Assembly: GCF_933775445.1 (NCBI RefSeq)
Contig: NC_065877.1
Span: 992,001 to 1,056,000 of the forward strand
From: Argentina anserina
Taxonomy: Eukaryota; Streptophyta; Magnoliopsida; Rosales; Rosaceae
Length of the DNA: 64,000 bases
Direction: 5' to 3'
Positions 1 through 11,540 of the stretch are shown here, piece after piece; the first letter of the stretch is position 1, and every line of letters starts with the position of its first letter. The translations under genes were made by a program, and so were the position numbers. The notes beneath the pieces were generated by a model. The model searched no databases and was not told the origin of the DNA. It saw only the letters and a program-made list of their open reading frames with translations.

Positions 1-533
1 GCTTCCTTCTGTATCTTCATCATCCCTATCTCTTGGTCTAATTCCAACACATTCTGCCTCAAGAACAACTCTCTTACTTTGACTTTCAAAATAAGAGGGA
101 AAAGAGTTACAAGGGTTATTGCAGTTGCACACGAGACCAAGGCAGTGAGGAATTTGGCAATGGTGAGGGCAAGCATCAATTGGAAAGAGTGAGCAGAATG
201 AGGGCCATAATAAGTCCAGGCATTGAGCAAATGGGTCAATCCACAAAGCACTATAAACGCGATGAACTGAACGAAGACCCATTTGAATGGAAAGTTTGAG
301 CAGCTGACAAAGTAAATGAGCTCCATAGGGATTGAAAAATACGCTATAGCAATCATGAAATCACTCACTCTTTGACACTCTAAAATACTCTGAATGCTCC
401 AAGAACCCTCATAGTCACAATTACAATTTGCAAATTCATTATCACTGGCTGTAACAGACACAGTCAGATAGGAAACTAACAACCCAAGAGCCAGTGCTCT
501 CAACATTACACCCAAGTGACTATCCCTCACCAT
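1..533 (-). CDS. EIN4: Ethylene receptor, subfamily 2, EIN4-type (5' part only)
   Basis: This is the amino-terminal part (177 codons) of a membrane-bound, two-component-type ethylene receptor, which in this family sits in the endoplasmic reticulum and signals through CTR1. The ATG is at 533-531 and the frame stays open to the window edge. An extra hydrophobic segment precedes the CNCDYEGSW region, as in subfamily 2. Three transmembrane segments follow. The second carries [16 protein letters not shown], whose Cys and His are the copper/ethylene ligands in the family. After the third segment, [18 protein letters not shown] enters the GAF linker. The local wording is closer to EIN4 than to ETR2. 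The PHSAHSFQ stretch looks a few residues longer than I would expect. The GAF, kinase-like and any receiver domains lie outside the window. Confidence 0.9.
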   Translation of the reverse strand, partial: MVRDSHLGVMLRALALGLLVSYLTVSVTASDNEFANCNCDYEGSWSIQSILECQRVSDFMIAIAYFSIPMELIYFVSCSNFPFKWVFVQFIAFIVLCGLTHLLNAWTYYGPHSAHSFQLMLALTIAKFLTALVSCATAITLVTLFPLILKVKVRELFLRQNVLELDQEIGMMKIQKE

Positions 534-1330
534 CTTCCAAACTTGATGAACCAAAATTCACTTGGAAAACAAACACAATAACAGACTGAGAAAGGAACAG
601 AATCCCACCAAGTATGTTGAAAACTCAATTCCATATTCTTAAGATCTAAAAAAAACCCACCTGGGATTTCCAACAAAAACAGACATATTCACCTGCAAAA
701 ACTTCAAATTCAAACCTACCCATTTGCCACAAACCAAAACTCCTACTCTCTATCACTCTCCAGAATCCAAATTGCTCTCTAATATACTTTTCTGGGTTCT
801 ATCAACCCTTCAACACAAATAGAGCAAGTGAAGAAATCTCACAACTTCAATCACAAAACACAAAACAAGAAATGATAAATCAAAGCTTGCTACTTTTGCT
901 TATCAAAATCCCAAAACGGTTGAACAAAAACACAAAGTAATAGAAGAACACACCTCGTGGCTCCTGTGGCCCAGCTGCCCAAAAGCTCAGATTTTTCAGG
1001 CTCAAACAAATCAAAAATCAAACCTTTAACACCAAAAGTTGAAGTGCTCAAAAACCAAACACTTGAAAAGAGATAAAGACTCAAACTTTGAGTAGCAGAC
1101 TCTCAATCTGAACTAGCTAGAACAACCCCAAGAGACCAAATAGACCAAAACAGAAAGAAAAAAGCACATCAGAAACAGAGGAGCTGACTCAGAAAAGGGG
1201 GTCTCTCACTGGATCACGATGAGAGAGAAAAAAGAGGGGTTTAAGGAGAGGAGAGAGCGCGTGGGACCCACTCGCGTCCGTGAAGAGAACCCGGGCGCCT
1301 TAAATTAAGGACACACAGTCACACACCGGT
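534..1330 (-). promoter_or_regulatory. 5' leader and promoter of the ethylene receptor, with a likely leader intron
   Basis: On the minus strand a good donor (CGAG/GTGTGT, exon end near 954) and a good acceptor (TTTTGCAG, next exon starting near 692) would define a leader intron of about 260 bp. A second donor-like CAG/GTGGGT lies near 656. Introns in the leader are usual for ethylene receptor genes. Several short open frames here are spurious. Transcription probably starts around 1.2-1.3 kb, but I saw no clear TATA box. The splice sites are inferred from sequence only. Confidence 0.45.
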
Positions 1331-1611
1331 AATAAACTAAAATCAAGGTCTTCTAAAAGGTTTGGCCTTTTTTTCCACCGCCGGATGTGTTTGATCGGTC
1401 GGCGGGGAGCGTGTGGACGACGTGGCAAATTTGGCGGGGAGGGTAAGGCGGTTAAGGAGCAGCACGTGCGTCACGTGTTTGGAGTTTCTCTCTATTCTTG
1501 GTTAAGGTTCAAGATCTTCAATCTACATGGTTTTTGGGGGGTTTGGCAAAATGTGCATGAAGACATGGACTTCTTTGATGCTGTTCAGGACATGGTTATG
1601 GATCTTAGATC

Positions 1612-2236
1612 TTGTTTGTTCTATACTCTATAGTCCATATATTGTGAAGCATATTTCATATTTTTACATATTTTAAGTTTAAGATTTAATACATTGTGAG
1701 GCATATTTCATATTTTACATATTTTAAGTTTAAGATTTAATAAATGAAACAGCAACATGTGAACCGCATATCGATCATTATTCAAAAACACAAGTTGTAG
1801 TAGAGTATTAAGTTCTGATTAGCGTTACGAAATGGTTTATTGCTAAAAGGAAATGACTTTGGAGGAGACACGTCTGACTAGTAACTAATCCTACTACATA
1901 CTGCCAATTATAAACCTAACTAATTCGATCAATTTGAGTAATATTAATGTTATACAAGAACAATATCACAATTGATTCTTTTTTTTCAAAATAATTAGAG
2001 ATTTACTGCAAAATAGTGGAAGATAGTGGGTGGTTACAACATATAGAAATTATCAACAAAATAAAATAATTTTTTTTTAATTTGACCTTTTTTCTCCCTA
2101 TATTATTTCAATTAATTTTAAATTTATATATGATGTAAGGACCTATATGTATTTTAACAAGGTTTTTGGTTGACAAACTCTATTTTGGTTATAATAGTAT
2201 AGATAACACAAGTGGGGGACCTTAAGAAGACATCAC
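1612..2236. repeat. Direct duplication, copy 1
   Basis: This block begins TTGTTTGTTCTATACTC and ends CTTAAGAAGACATCAC. It is repeated with scattered substitutions and small indels at 2364-2996. It is AT-rich, shows no convincing coding frame, and the short frames inside it are not conserved between the copies. About 127 bp of unrelated sequence separates the copies. It lies downstream of no obvious gene, and its origin is unknown; it may be a decayed transposon or a duplicated spacer. Confidence 0.85.
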
Positions 2237-2363
2237 AAAAAAAAAACAGAGAAAACATGTGAGGGAATCCAAACTAGAAGAAGAAAACTTCAAACATGTC
2301 AAGTTTGACTCACAAAAGATTATTATACTAGCTAGATATGTTACATTATGCAGTTTTGAACCA

Positions 2364-2996
2364 TTGTTTGTTCTATACTCTATAGTCCATATATTGTGAG
2401 GCAAATTGCATATTTTACATATTTTAAGTTTAAGATTTAATACATTGTGAGGCATTTTTCATTTTTATTTTACATATTTTAAGTCATGAATTTACAAGTT
2501 TAAGATTTAATAAATGAAACAGCAACATGTGGCTGTTCATATCGATCATTATTCAAAAACATCAAGTTGTAGTAGAGTATTAAGTTTTGAGTAGCGTTAG
2601 GAAATGGTTTATTGCTAAAATGAAATGACTTTGGAGGAGATACGTTTGACTAGTAACTAATCCTACTACCTACTGCCAATTATAAACCTAACTAATTCGA
2701 CCAATTTGAGTAATATTAATGTTATACAAGAACAATATCACACCTGATTATTATTTTTCAAAATAATTAGAGATTTATTGTAAAATAGTGGAAGATATTT
2801 ACAACATATGAAAGTTATCAGCAAAATAAAACAATTTTCCTTTTTCTATTTTTATTCCTACATTATTTCAATTAATTTTAAATTAGCATATGATGTAAGG
2901 ACTTATATATATTTTCACAAGACTTTTAGTTGACAAACTCTATTTTGGTTATAATAGTATAGATAACACAAGTGGGGACCTTAAGAAGACTTCACT
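2364..2996. repeat. Direct duplication, copy 2
   Basis: This is the second copy of the 1612-2236 block, in the same orientation. The landmarks GTAGTAGAGTATTAAGTT and GATAACACAAGTGGGG occur in both. It ends only about 27 bp before the left LTR of the Copia element at 3023. There is no coding evidence. Confidence 0.85.
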
Positions 2997-3022
2997 ACGT
3001 CTTATATTAATAAAGTAAGAAT

Positions 3023-3205
3023 TGTTCCGGGAGAATTACTATTCTACCCTTGTATGTGTCTTAGCCTAATAGGTTTCCTGTTAGGAGATAGATTAGCATC
3101 TCCGTAATAGATTAGGACTCCGAATCTTACGGGATTGTGGTTTTGTAATGCCTATATATAGGCCCTCATATCATTCAATAATACACAATTATTTCATCTG
3201 AAACA
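3023..3205 (+). repeat. Left LTR of the Copia element
   Basis: This is a 183-bp terminal repeat, TGTTCC...GAAACA. It contains a TATA-like CTATATATAG near 3152 that would drive transcription. It is followed by CGTTATCAGCACGTTGCTC, which is where the primer-binding site should be. I could not assign the primer tRNA. Confidence 0.92.
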
Positions 3206-3239
3206 CGTTATCAGCACGTTGCTCTAAAACCCTGAACTT

Positions 3240-3660
3240 TTAGAGCCCTAGAATTTTTTTTCTCTTCTCCACCGCCGGCCACCGTCGTCTCTGGCCTCCG
3301 ACATCTTCCCGTCGACGTTCCTCGTCGGCGCAGCCCCTGCTCGCCGTCGCTGCAGCCCCCCCCGCTGCTACCTCTGCAGCCCCGCGCGCAGACCCTGCAT
3401 GCTGCCCCTGCAGCCCCTGCCTGCTGCCCATGCAGCCCCGCGCGCAACCCCTGCATGCTGCCCCTGCAGCCCCGCACGCTCCCTGCACGCACCCCTGCTG
3501 CCCCCGCATCGCAGCCGCATGCAGCCCCGCACACAGCCAGCCCCGCACGCAGATTCTGCCCTGCGGCCCCTGCTGCCCTGCAGCCCCTGCGACCCCCCCT
3601 GCTGCCCCTGCACGCAGCCTCCGCAGCCCCGCAGGGTATCCTCCGCATTCGCTCCGCAAA
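3240..3660 (+). repeat. GC-rich, low-complexity leader of the Copia element
   Basis: This stretch is built from irregular repeats of a CTGCAGCCCCGCGCG-like unit (for example around 3370-3480) in otherwise AT-rich DNA. It opens long frames on both strands that read as Pro/Ala/His- or Ala/Gly/Arg-rich protein. These frames overlap one another in several registers, which is typical of low-complexity DNA rather than real coding sequence. It sits just after the left LTR, in the untranslated leader position. Confidence 0.7.
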
Positions 3661-6600
3661 AACATCTTTTTGCCCCGAAAAACCCCGCATCAGAGGATTC
3701 AAAATTGCTCCTCCCGCATATATACGCAATGAACGCGAACTGCACAAGCAAACTCTTCGCTCAAGAGAAGCTACTCCCGTCTTCTCTACCCTTTTGGGCC
3801 TTTAAACTATTTCTCTTTTTTCCCTTTTATTTTCCTATTGCTTATTAAATCGTTTATTTGCACTTTTTCGTTTTCTAACTATGTTTCACGTGCTTGCATA
3901 GGAAAAGTGATCACTCGTCGTACTATGGTGATGACATTCATGCCGAGATGGATGATACCTTTGTCATCTACATACAATTTTGATCGTATCCTCCCAAGAT
4001 TTTATGTCATCGGACGAAGATCGAAAAGGAATTCATCAAGCAACTTCATGCATGACAATCGATTTGCAGTGCAATTTAATTATATGCGGTCTATTTGGCA
4101 GACCAACAAGTATGTTTTTCTTAAAGTTGCTGCTTTTGAAGATATATATATATAAATTATCGGGCGCTATTAGCCTTTTTCATGTCTTCTTTTCCGGCCT
4201 TTCTTATAACGCCGATGAGACCAAAGAGGGATATGATTCCCCTCTTGGTCGACGTTTTTCGTGTGACGGTCCTGGGGGAGTCACGTTATTATTTAAAAAG
4301 GAAGATATCGATTTCGTGTGGTCGCCTGAGTGCACCGCTGTTTTGGGTGCGATCATGAGAATCGCCGATATGCATCGATTATTTTGTGACCATATACATC
4401 ACAACTCTTCTAATTCCGGTTACATACTTGAATAGTTTCGATTATTCGAAACCAATACAACCCTCGTTTCTCATGGATGCGTCGTCATTGCGACTGTTGT
4501 TTGAATGTTTGAGTTTTCTTAAACTCATGTCTATAAACGATAATCCCAAGGTCTACGTACTCATTTATTTGAGTTGATTCATTCCTCTGATGCAGCACTA
4601 TTTGTTGCCAAAAGATCCCAAAAATAACGAATTCTATGGGACACACTTAAAAGTGATTTAATGAACGTTTATGACGACGTATTACCAGAGTTGACCTTGA
4701 AACATGCTCCACATCCGAGAAACACATGTCATTTATTGGCACCTGTATCTATTTCTTGAGGGAATTTTGGAGATGGAAAAGTAACATTCTTCCATTCTCA
4801 AGTAAGCAAACATTTTTGAGCCTCAGGCTAAGGCTTCGCCCGATCCGATATGCAAGATTTTGTTGCTACGGACTTTTGATTAGTCAATCTATTTTGACTA
4901 TGTTTTCTGCTTACTATTTTTCAAGTATGACGTTGGCATTGCCATGTTTCTTGTTCGACTTTAGCTTAAGTCGTCTATTGGAATTGGAAGTTTGGTTGTG
5001 TTGCATTAAATATTGGCATATTCTATAAAATTTCTCGTCTTTCTTGGACTTGTGAGAATTTTATTTGCCTTGGCTTAGCATGCATGGTCAACGTTGCAAC
5101 TCACGTGGTTTTTAAATTGGCCGCTTTTGGGTTACATGGGACCCCAATAGCACTACATTGTGATTTTGGACTTTGAAATTTGGAAAACGGACCTCGGAAC
5201 GTCAAAATTGACATCGTTTTTCCCGGTTACTGTTCCGGCGTTTCCGGAACGTTTTTTGACGTTTTACCGGCGTATTCGACGCCTTCCGGCCATATTTCAG
5301 CGTTTCCGGTACCGCCATCCGGTTCCGGACGGCGTTCCCTGTCGGACATGAAGTTATGGCCTCCATACCGGCCAGGTCCGGCCACTGCCGGCCGGATTTC
5401 CGGCAATCGGTGCCGCCGGCTTCCGACGAGTTTTTCCGACGTTTTTTTTCCGTCGTTTCTCGTCATTTTTCCGGCATATCTCAGCAATTCTTGCTGCCAT
5501 GTTTTCCTAGTCCAAATTTCACCCGGTTTTGAGTTAATTTGACATGATTTTCCGGTTAATTTTTCGGTTTTCTCCAAGTCGTTTCATAGGTCAAATGATT
5601 TTATTATTATTGGTGACCACCCGCACCAATTGGATGGTTTTTACCACCCAAATAGTTTGGTATTCTACTGCTCCAATACCATGTTTTTCCAACTCTTGAG
5701 TTGAAGAATGTAGTTCTATTGCCATGTGATACATTCGATGGGATTGCCATTTGTTTCAATACCCTCTCTTACAATATCCTACGTCGTATTGTGTAGAGAA
5801 GTTCACCGCGTCGTTGACTCTCTTAATCTTCATTTTGAGAATGTCCCGCCGTGAAATCGAGTGTCTTGCTAATTGCGTAACCACCCACACTGTCCTACGG
5901 CGCATGTAGTTGTTTTACGGATCTCGTGCGGAGATTGTGTTCTATATCTTCGTGTCTTGCTAAGTTTTAAAGGCCATACATGCCAATGATGGATTTTCAT
6001 CTTGATATTTGTGTTAAGAATGGAGATGAATAAATCTGTCAGATTTCACTGACAGTATCTTTTTCAAGCTTCGACAGTAGCTTTGTTAGCATGCAGACAT
6101 CGTTTTGCTTGCCTGCAGCAGTAGCTTTATGTAACTCAAGATTCTTTGAATCATGGGTTCGGTTTTACTATCTTCTCGGTTTTGACATGATCGTTTTTTG
6201 GTCATTTTGAACATGATATGATGATTCGAGTTCTTTGAAATTCACATTATCATCTATTTTTCATGTTCACGAAGCGATTGGAGGACTACCTCACCCATGC
6301 TCTACACGGTGAGGCCGAACTTGCCTATTTCGGCGGCTCCATGGCATTAATGTCGTCGGTGGCGGCATCCCCTCCTTCATAGGAGCTTGTGATGCCTCCT
6401 GTGTTTTCTAATGCCTCCATGGTAATCTCTGATGTTCATCGCTCATTTTGCAAAGCTTGTTCTTTTGCTAGATTTCAAGGAAGTCCTGATTTGCTAATGC
6501 TCCAACCGAGAACATTCCATTCTTACGAAGTATTTAAGGTGACATTAGTGGACCATATCCAACCGAATGCGGACATTTTTCGGTATTTTTATGGTATAGG

Positions 6601-6900
6601 TTCAGAGCATCGACGCGTTGGTCACACGTCGCTTTGCTTTCCACAAGAAACGCTGCATTCGCTAAAGTTTTTAGCTATAATCATCATCCTAAGGGCTCAC
6701 CACCCTTCCTATCCTCTCAAATCTATTTGATTGGATACTGTTGGAGAGTTCACCTCCACGATTTTTGATGATTTTGTTTTGCATGTCTACTGGGATCGTT
6801 GTTGAACATATTATTCCTCATGTTCATTAACTATACGATCTAGCAGAGCTCGGACTTGGTTATGGGTACTAACCTGATGATTTTTGCATGGAGATATGTA

Positions 6901-7240
6901 ATGATGTTGCATGCAGCGACACTTATTCGTTTCAGACCCACAACTTGCCAAGCGTTTAGTGCGTACCAGATGGTCACTGGATACGATCCCAACGTTCTTT
7001 TCCTTAAACGTCTATTTGGTTAAAGTTGTTTATGTGCCTTTATTGTAGTTATCTCAATGGGTCTACTTGAAACGATTAAGTATTCTGGTTGGTTATGATT
7101 TATGAATCACCAACACTTGTCCGCTATTTCCAATCTACAACCGTTGATCTCTATCCTGCGATATTAGCAGACGGTCACTTTGATGAGACATACTTCCCGT
7201 CGTTAAGGGGAGATATGGAATGCTCTCATTCCGGTTTTAA
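6901..7240 (+). pseudogene. Copia integrase remnant
   Basis: From about 6901 one frame reads MLHAATLIRFRPTTC and then YQMVTGYDPNVLFLKRLFG, which resembles the Copia integrase segment ahead of the G-V-Y-V region. It ends at a stop near 7022. In shifted frames the next 200 bp still read as a decayed VGYESP-like segment and as DGHFDETYFPSL (about 7160-7210). Around 7350-7400, FTDIAKVTRSHINA matches the linker between integrase and RT. Several stops and frame changes make it non-functional. Confidence 0.7.
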
Positions 7241-8042
7241 CGCCAGGAATTGACGTGGTGTGGCACTATGTCTCATTAAGATCCCGCACTACTCAAAGTG
7301 AGTAAATGTGCAACGCATTATCGACCTCCAGAATGTCAAAAATTCGATGCTCAATGACTTTACCGATATTGCGAAAGTGACGAGATCGCACATAAATGCT
7401 GTGATGTGCCGGTAAGGTTGGGACTCTCAGAATATGGGAGAATTTCATATGACCTGGTCCTAGCACCGTTGGCACCATCCCTGACAGTGGGAAGGAAGCC
7501 GGCGATGGCACCATCGTACGCTGTGGTGTTGTCGGCGCCCGTGGTATTGTACCACAAAACAAGGGCGGCAAACGCAAAGATGAACTAGTAAGGGTCATAG
7601 CTTCGGTCTTGGCTCCTGCCTAGATGAGGGGGAGACCATTATTCTCTGGAATCAAAACCAGAAAGAAGCGAAGTGCGTAGGCACAAGTATTTTGCCCATC
7701 ATCAAGAGATATTCTCTAAACATGTGTATCAACTAAGTTTATGTGGGACGCTACAGACTCATTTTGTTGATGTTAGAGAAGAATAGAAATCTCACGAATT
7801 GATCGTATACAGCGCACGCGTTTGTTTAATGTATTGATCTCCCATGATTGATGATGTATTCGCTTATGCTCTTATTCCGTTGTAAAAGCATCAATGATGA
7901 GTAACTTGACCGAAGTGGAAAGAATCAATACAGGTTGAACTAGACTTGTTATGTTGGTCGTTGTTCGTAAGTGTAATGAGAAAGATGAAGTCATGCGATA
8001 TATGCAGGACTTATGGCGCAAAGATTGTCTCATTATCCTAGT

Positions 8043-8330
8043 ATTGACTACGATGAGTTATATTCTCTCGTTATGGACATAATTGTTTTCCGCTACTTGA
8101 TCAGTAGTAGTGTCCATGAAAACTGATTTGCAGCATATGATAGTGGTCATAGAATATCTGTAAAGGGATCTTGACGCAGATATGAGAGTGCCCAAGGGAC
8201 TTTAAATGCCTCTAGACCACAGAGCGATTATGTAATCAGATTGCGACGTTCGAGAGAATGTAGTACAATCGGTTGCAAGAACTCATACCCATATGTGCTC
8301 ATATGAAGCTAATTCTTGATTCTCTATTCC
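8043..8330 (+). pseudogene. Copia reverse transcriptase remnant
   Basis: The frame at 8043-8127 reads IDYDELYSLVMDIIVFRYLI, corresponding to the conserved start of Copia RT (D-Y-E-E-T-Y-S-P-V-type motif). It ends at a stop. Weaker similarity continues in other frames (for example STIGCKNSYPYV near 8260). The YVDD active-site motif was not found. It is clearly broken. Confidence 0.65.
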
Positions 8331-9439
8331 GTTTAAGTATAGATGATGAAGAGATTCAATGAGCTATACATTCATACATGTTAGTGTTGTTGGGACACTA
8401 TTGCTTTCATTATGACGTGATTAACTATGCGCCTATGCATTGTCATTGGACTTGCATTGCTTCTTTGACATGGGTTTAGTTCTACACTTAGTGAACCAAC
8501 ACAAATCCTATCCACACCAACGCCGCCAACAGCTCCAGCAACATCAACGTATGCCTTGGTGTAGCAGTCAACACTGGTAGCGTAGAGGATGCGTACGGTT
8601 CCGTCTTGGACCAAAATCAGTCATTCATTGGTCCATTCCCCCATTCTTTTCACGAAAGACACATTAAATGTGACAAATCAGAATCTGTCCAGTTTCGTAG
8701 GTCAACTTCAACGAGACCTACAGGACAGCTCGCTCGATGAGATATGGTGAAATTTGTACCGTTGGAAAGGCCTATGTGTCTACTTTCCAGGGACATCAAC
8801 CTTTCGTTCATAGCTATCATATTGAGTGAGTTATGGCCGTTTTAGAAATTAGGACAGTCATGTCCGGAAATTTGCAAGTCAGTCAACTTCGACAGAGCAT
8901 TGTGAACTGCTCCGATCGGATGAGGTTGTGAACCTTATGTCACTGGAAATCCACGTGTGTCTACTTTTCAGAACATTTTACGGTTCACTGATACCTATTT
9001 TGACGAAGAAGTTATGGCCGTTTAAGTGAGTGAAGGTCATTCTACCCGAGAATCTGATTTTCATTGCAAATTCTTGTTTTGAGTTGTTATGCAATCTTGT
9101 TTCCTAAGATCTAAGTTTGGCTAAGTATAGCATGGATGATCTAAGAATGTGTGGCTAGATTAATGATTAATCATTAGCCCAAGACTACGTTTGAGAAGCA
9201 TGTAATGAACGTTGTATACGTTGTTCTTTGTACTCCATGATTATGACACTAATCAGGGGGAGTTGTTTCGTAGACTTCAGGGGGAGTCTAGCTCACATGA
9301 TGCTATCAAATGTAGACGGTGTGTTGTGCTCTTTTTCCCTTCGATCAAGCTTTTGTTTTACCCAAGAGGTTTTTGTTTTGCTTGACAAGGTTTTTACCGA
9401 GGCAACGATGTGTGCACCATGCAACCTAGGCATGCGACA

Positions 9440-9449
9440 CAAGGGGAAG
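9440..9449 (+). other. Polypurine tract of the Copia element
   Basis: The purine run AAGGGGAAG sits directly against the right LTR, where plus-strand DNA synthesis is primed in LTR elements. Two further CAGGGGGAGT runs occur near 9256 and 9280. Confidence 0.65.
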
Positions 9450-9632
9450 TGTTCCGGGAGAATTATTATTCTACCCTTGTATGTGTCTTAGCCTAATAGG
9501 TTTCCTGTTAGGAGATAGATTAGCATCTCCGTAATAGATTAGGACTCCGAATCTTACGGGATTGTGGTTTTGTAATGCTTATATATAGGCCCTCATATCA
9601 TTCAATAATACACAATTATTTCATCTGAAACA
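9450..9632 (+). repeat. Right LTR of the Copia element
   Basis: This is a 183-bp repeat, almost identical to 3023-3205 (two differences). It is followed by the AGAAT target-site duplicate at 9633-9637. Confidence 0.92.
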
Positions 9633-9637
9633 AGAAT

Positions 9638-10280
9638 AAGATTATAATGGTTAAATTTTTAAACTATAAAAAAAACTTATAGTTTATTAACTTCCACAAA
9701 ACTGAACTTAATGTATAATGATATTATTGTAATTTAATTAAGAAACTGAAAGTAAAACCACCTCAGAAAATTGTGCGGATTTAGAGAAGAAATTAGGAGT
9801 TTTGCACAGTGTACACGTGGATATGACAACTAATTCTAATGAAGTATTAACATATACGTACGAAATGAATCAATAGACTTCAAAAGTTCAAATGACAATT
9901 TAGCATTACCTGGCTCAACAGCTTGTACAAGCTAGTGTCCAACGATATGTAATCATGTAAGTTTTCTGTTTTTTGGTCTTAGTAATAACGCGTATATGTT
10001 TGTACTATTCGAGTTTTTTATGGATTAGGAATTGAAAAGCAAAGCAAACATGCGTCAAAATAGGATCCAAGATATTCCACAACAAAAAACCATCCCATAT
10101 GAAGTAAGATCCGTCCATTCGCTGAATATTTTTATTTTTATTTTTGAGTGTGTATTATTCATGTTTTGTAGGATTACAAAATACATAGGCAGTACCGGGC
10201 ACCGGCCTTGAAGCAGCCGCTTTGGGCCCCTAAAGTAAAGACCTCAAAAAACATAAATGATCAATGATATATGAGTTAAT
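9638..10280. other. AT-rich spacer between two mobile elements
   Basis: No gene or RNA seen. It contains a small palindrome near 9662-9685 (AACTATA...TATAGTT). It otherwise continues the host sequence interrupted by the Copia insertion. Confidence 0.5.
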
Positions 10281-10602
10281 TTCGTCATCGGTACCCAAAC
10301 TATTGTGACAAGGTCAATGTAGTACTCCAACTCTGAGTTGTACCAATGTAATACCCAAACTTGTAATTTACTATCAACGAAGGGTCTGAGCTCAATTTCC
10401 GTTACGGCTTCGTTATCTCGGTCACGTGTCCCACACGTGACCACACAAAAAAATTTCAACATCGGTACCCAAACTCTTGTGGTAAGATCAATGTAGTACC
10501 CCAACTTTGAGTTGTACCAATGTAGTATCCAAACTCGTTTTTCTCTATCAACGAGAGGTCTGAAGCCAATTTCTATCACAACTCCATCTTCTGGGTCACG
10601 TG
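10281..10602 (+). repeat. Left inverted-repeat arm
   Basis: Runs from CATCGGTACCCAAACT to CTTCTGGGTCAC. It contains two tandem sub-units (starting about 10289 and about 10463). The minus-strand open frame across the arm is a product of the repeat, not a gene. Confidence 0.8.
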
Positions 10603-11165
10603 TCATAACTTCTCGTCTTTTCTTCTTTTCTTTTCATTCTCCTTCACTCTCACTCCTTCCACACTGTATTTCTGAGCTCAAATTTCAAGGCAAAAGCAAC
10701 ACTACGGGTTGTGTTTTTTCCAAACTCTTCAATCACGATGACGACTTCTTCCAGCTTGGCAGCTCCGCCTTGAGCCACAACATCGTCTCCCTCACATCCT
10801 CCACCTATGACATTCTCTCCCTCCAGCTATGACATTCGAGGCATGTAAAGCGGCGCGGTTAGCGGTCGAGAATCTCATAGTGAAGTTCTGCGATCGTGAC
10901 GTGCCGATGGATCAGGGGTTCCAAGGAGAGGTGGAGGAGCTCGAAGATGGTGTTGGTGGTGAAGGAGGAGGCGGTGGGGAAAAGAGGAGGTTGAGCTCCT
11001 CGATGCCGCCCTGTGGTGGTGAGGCGTCCGGAGCATAATGAGAATGAGTTGGTGTTTTGCCTAATTTGTAAGTTGTTTCTTAATTCTAGATATTTATTGT
11101 AAAATTTCTTATTTATGGCCTTAGAACCCACATAGAGTTATTTAGGTAAATACTCTTTTTATTTT

Positions 11166-11482
11166 GATCCATAAGACGAAACCGTGACGTAAATTGGCCT
11201 CAGACCCCTTATTGTTAGCGAAAAACGAGTTTGGGTACTACATTGGTACAACTCAGAGTTTGGGTACTACAGTGACCTTGCCACAAGAGTTTGGGTACCG
11301 CTGTTGAATTTTTTGTGTGATCACGTGCAGGACACGTGACCGAGATAACGGAGCCGTAACGGAAATTGAGCTCAGACCCTTCGTTGATAGCGAATTACAA
11401 GTTGGGGTACTACATTGGTACAACTCAAAGTTGAGGTACTATATTGACTTTGTCACAATAATTTGGGTACCGATGGTGAATT
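11166..11482 (-). repeat. Right inverted-repeat arm
   Basis: Reverse complement of the left arm. Matching landmarks include GAAGGGTCTGAGCTCAATTT on the minus strand. It also contains two sub-units. Confidence 0.8.
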
Positions 11483-11540
11483 TTTTTCATCATATATATA
11501 AACATAAAGTGAGATGTCTTGTTTAAGAACGCTTTCTAGA

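Larger units (their letters stand above)
3023..9632 (+). mobile_element. Ty1/Copia-type LTR retrotransposon with target-site duplication, interior decayed
   Basis: A 6,610-bp element is bounded by two 183-bp LTRs (3023-3205 and 9450-9632) that start TGTTCC and end GAAACA. The 5-bp sequence AGAAT lies directly before the left LTR (3018-3022) and directly after the right LTR (9633-9637), which is a target-site duplication. The LTRs differ at only two positions (3039/9466 and 3152/9579, both C versus T). The interior has no open frame longer than about 150 codons. Fragments readable as Copia integrase (about 6.90-7.25 kb), the integrase-RT linker (about 7.35-7.40 kb) and reverse transcriptase (about 8.04-8.33 kb) are scattered with stops and frame changes, in Copia order (integrase before RT). 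The element is therefore non-autonomous. A young insertion would need proteins supplied by a relative. Confidence 0.92.
10281..11482. mobile_element. Long terminal inverted-repeat element, non-autonomous
   Basis: Two arms of roughly 320 bp (10281-10602 and 11166-11482) are reverse complements of each other with moderate divergence. Both outer ends carry CATCGGTACCCAAA. Each arm is itself made of two related sub-units beginning GGTACCCAAACT. The 560-bp centre (10603-11165) is unrelated to the arms. It has two small plus-strand frames (ending 10832 and 11038) that I could not recognise. The long arms suggest a Mutator-like or foldback element. I found no clear target-site duplication and no transposase. 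Confidence 0.8.

Noticed and set aside
3211..3848. Several overlapping open frames of 100-178 codons on both strands
   Set aside because: They result from the GC-rich repeat array of the Copia leader. The residues are low-complexity in every frame.
5160..5577. Open frames of 63-120 codons on both strands
   Set aside because: Low-complexity TTCCGG-rich DNA inside the Copia element; no protein family features.
8381..8614. 77-codon minus-strand frame in the Copia element
   Set aside because: It is antisense to the decayed pol region and has no recognisable features.
10244..10606. 120-codon minus-strand frame and its relative at 11317-11526
   Set aside because: Both are readings of the same inverted-repeat arm; their similarity to each other comes from the repeat.
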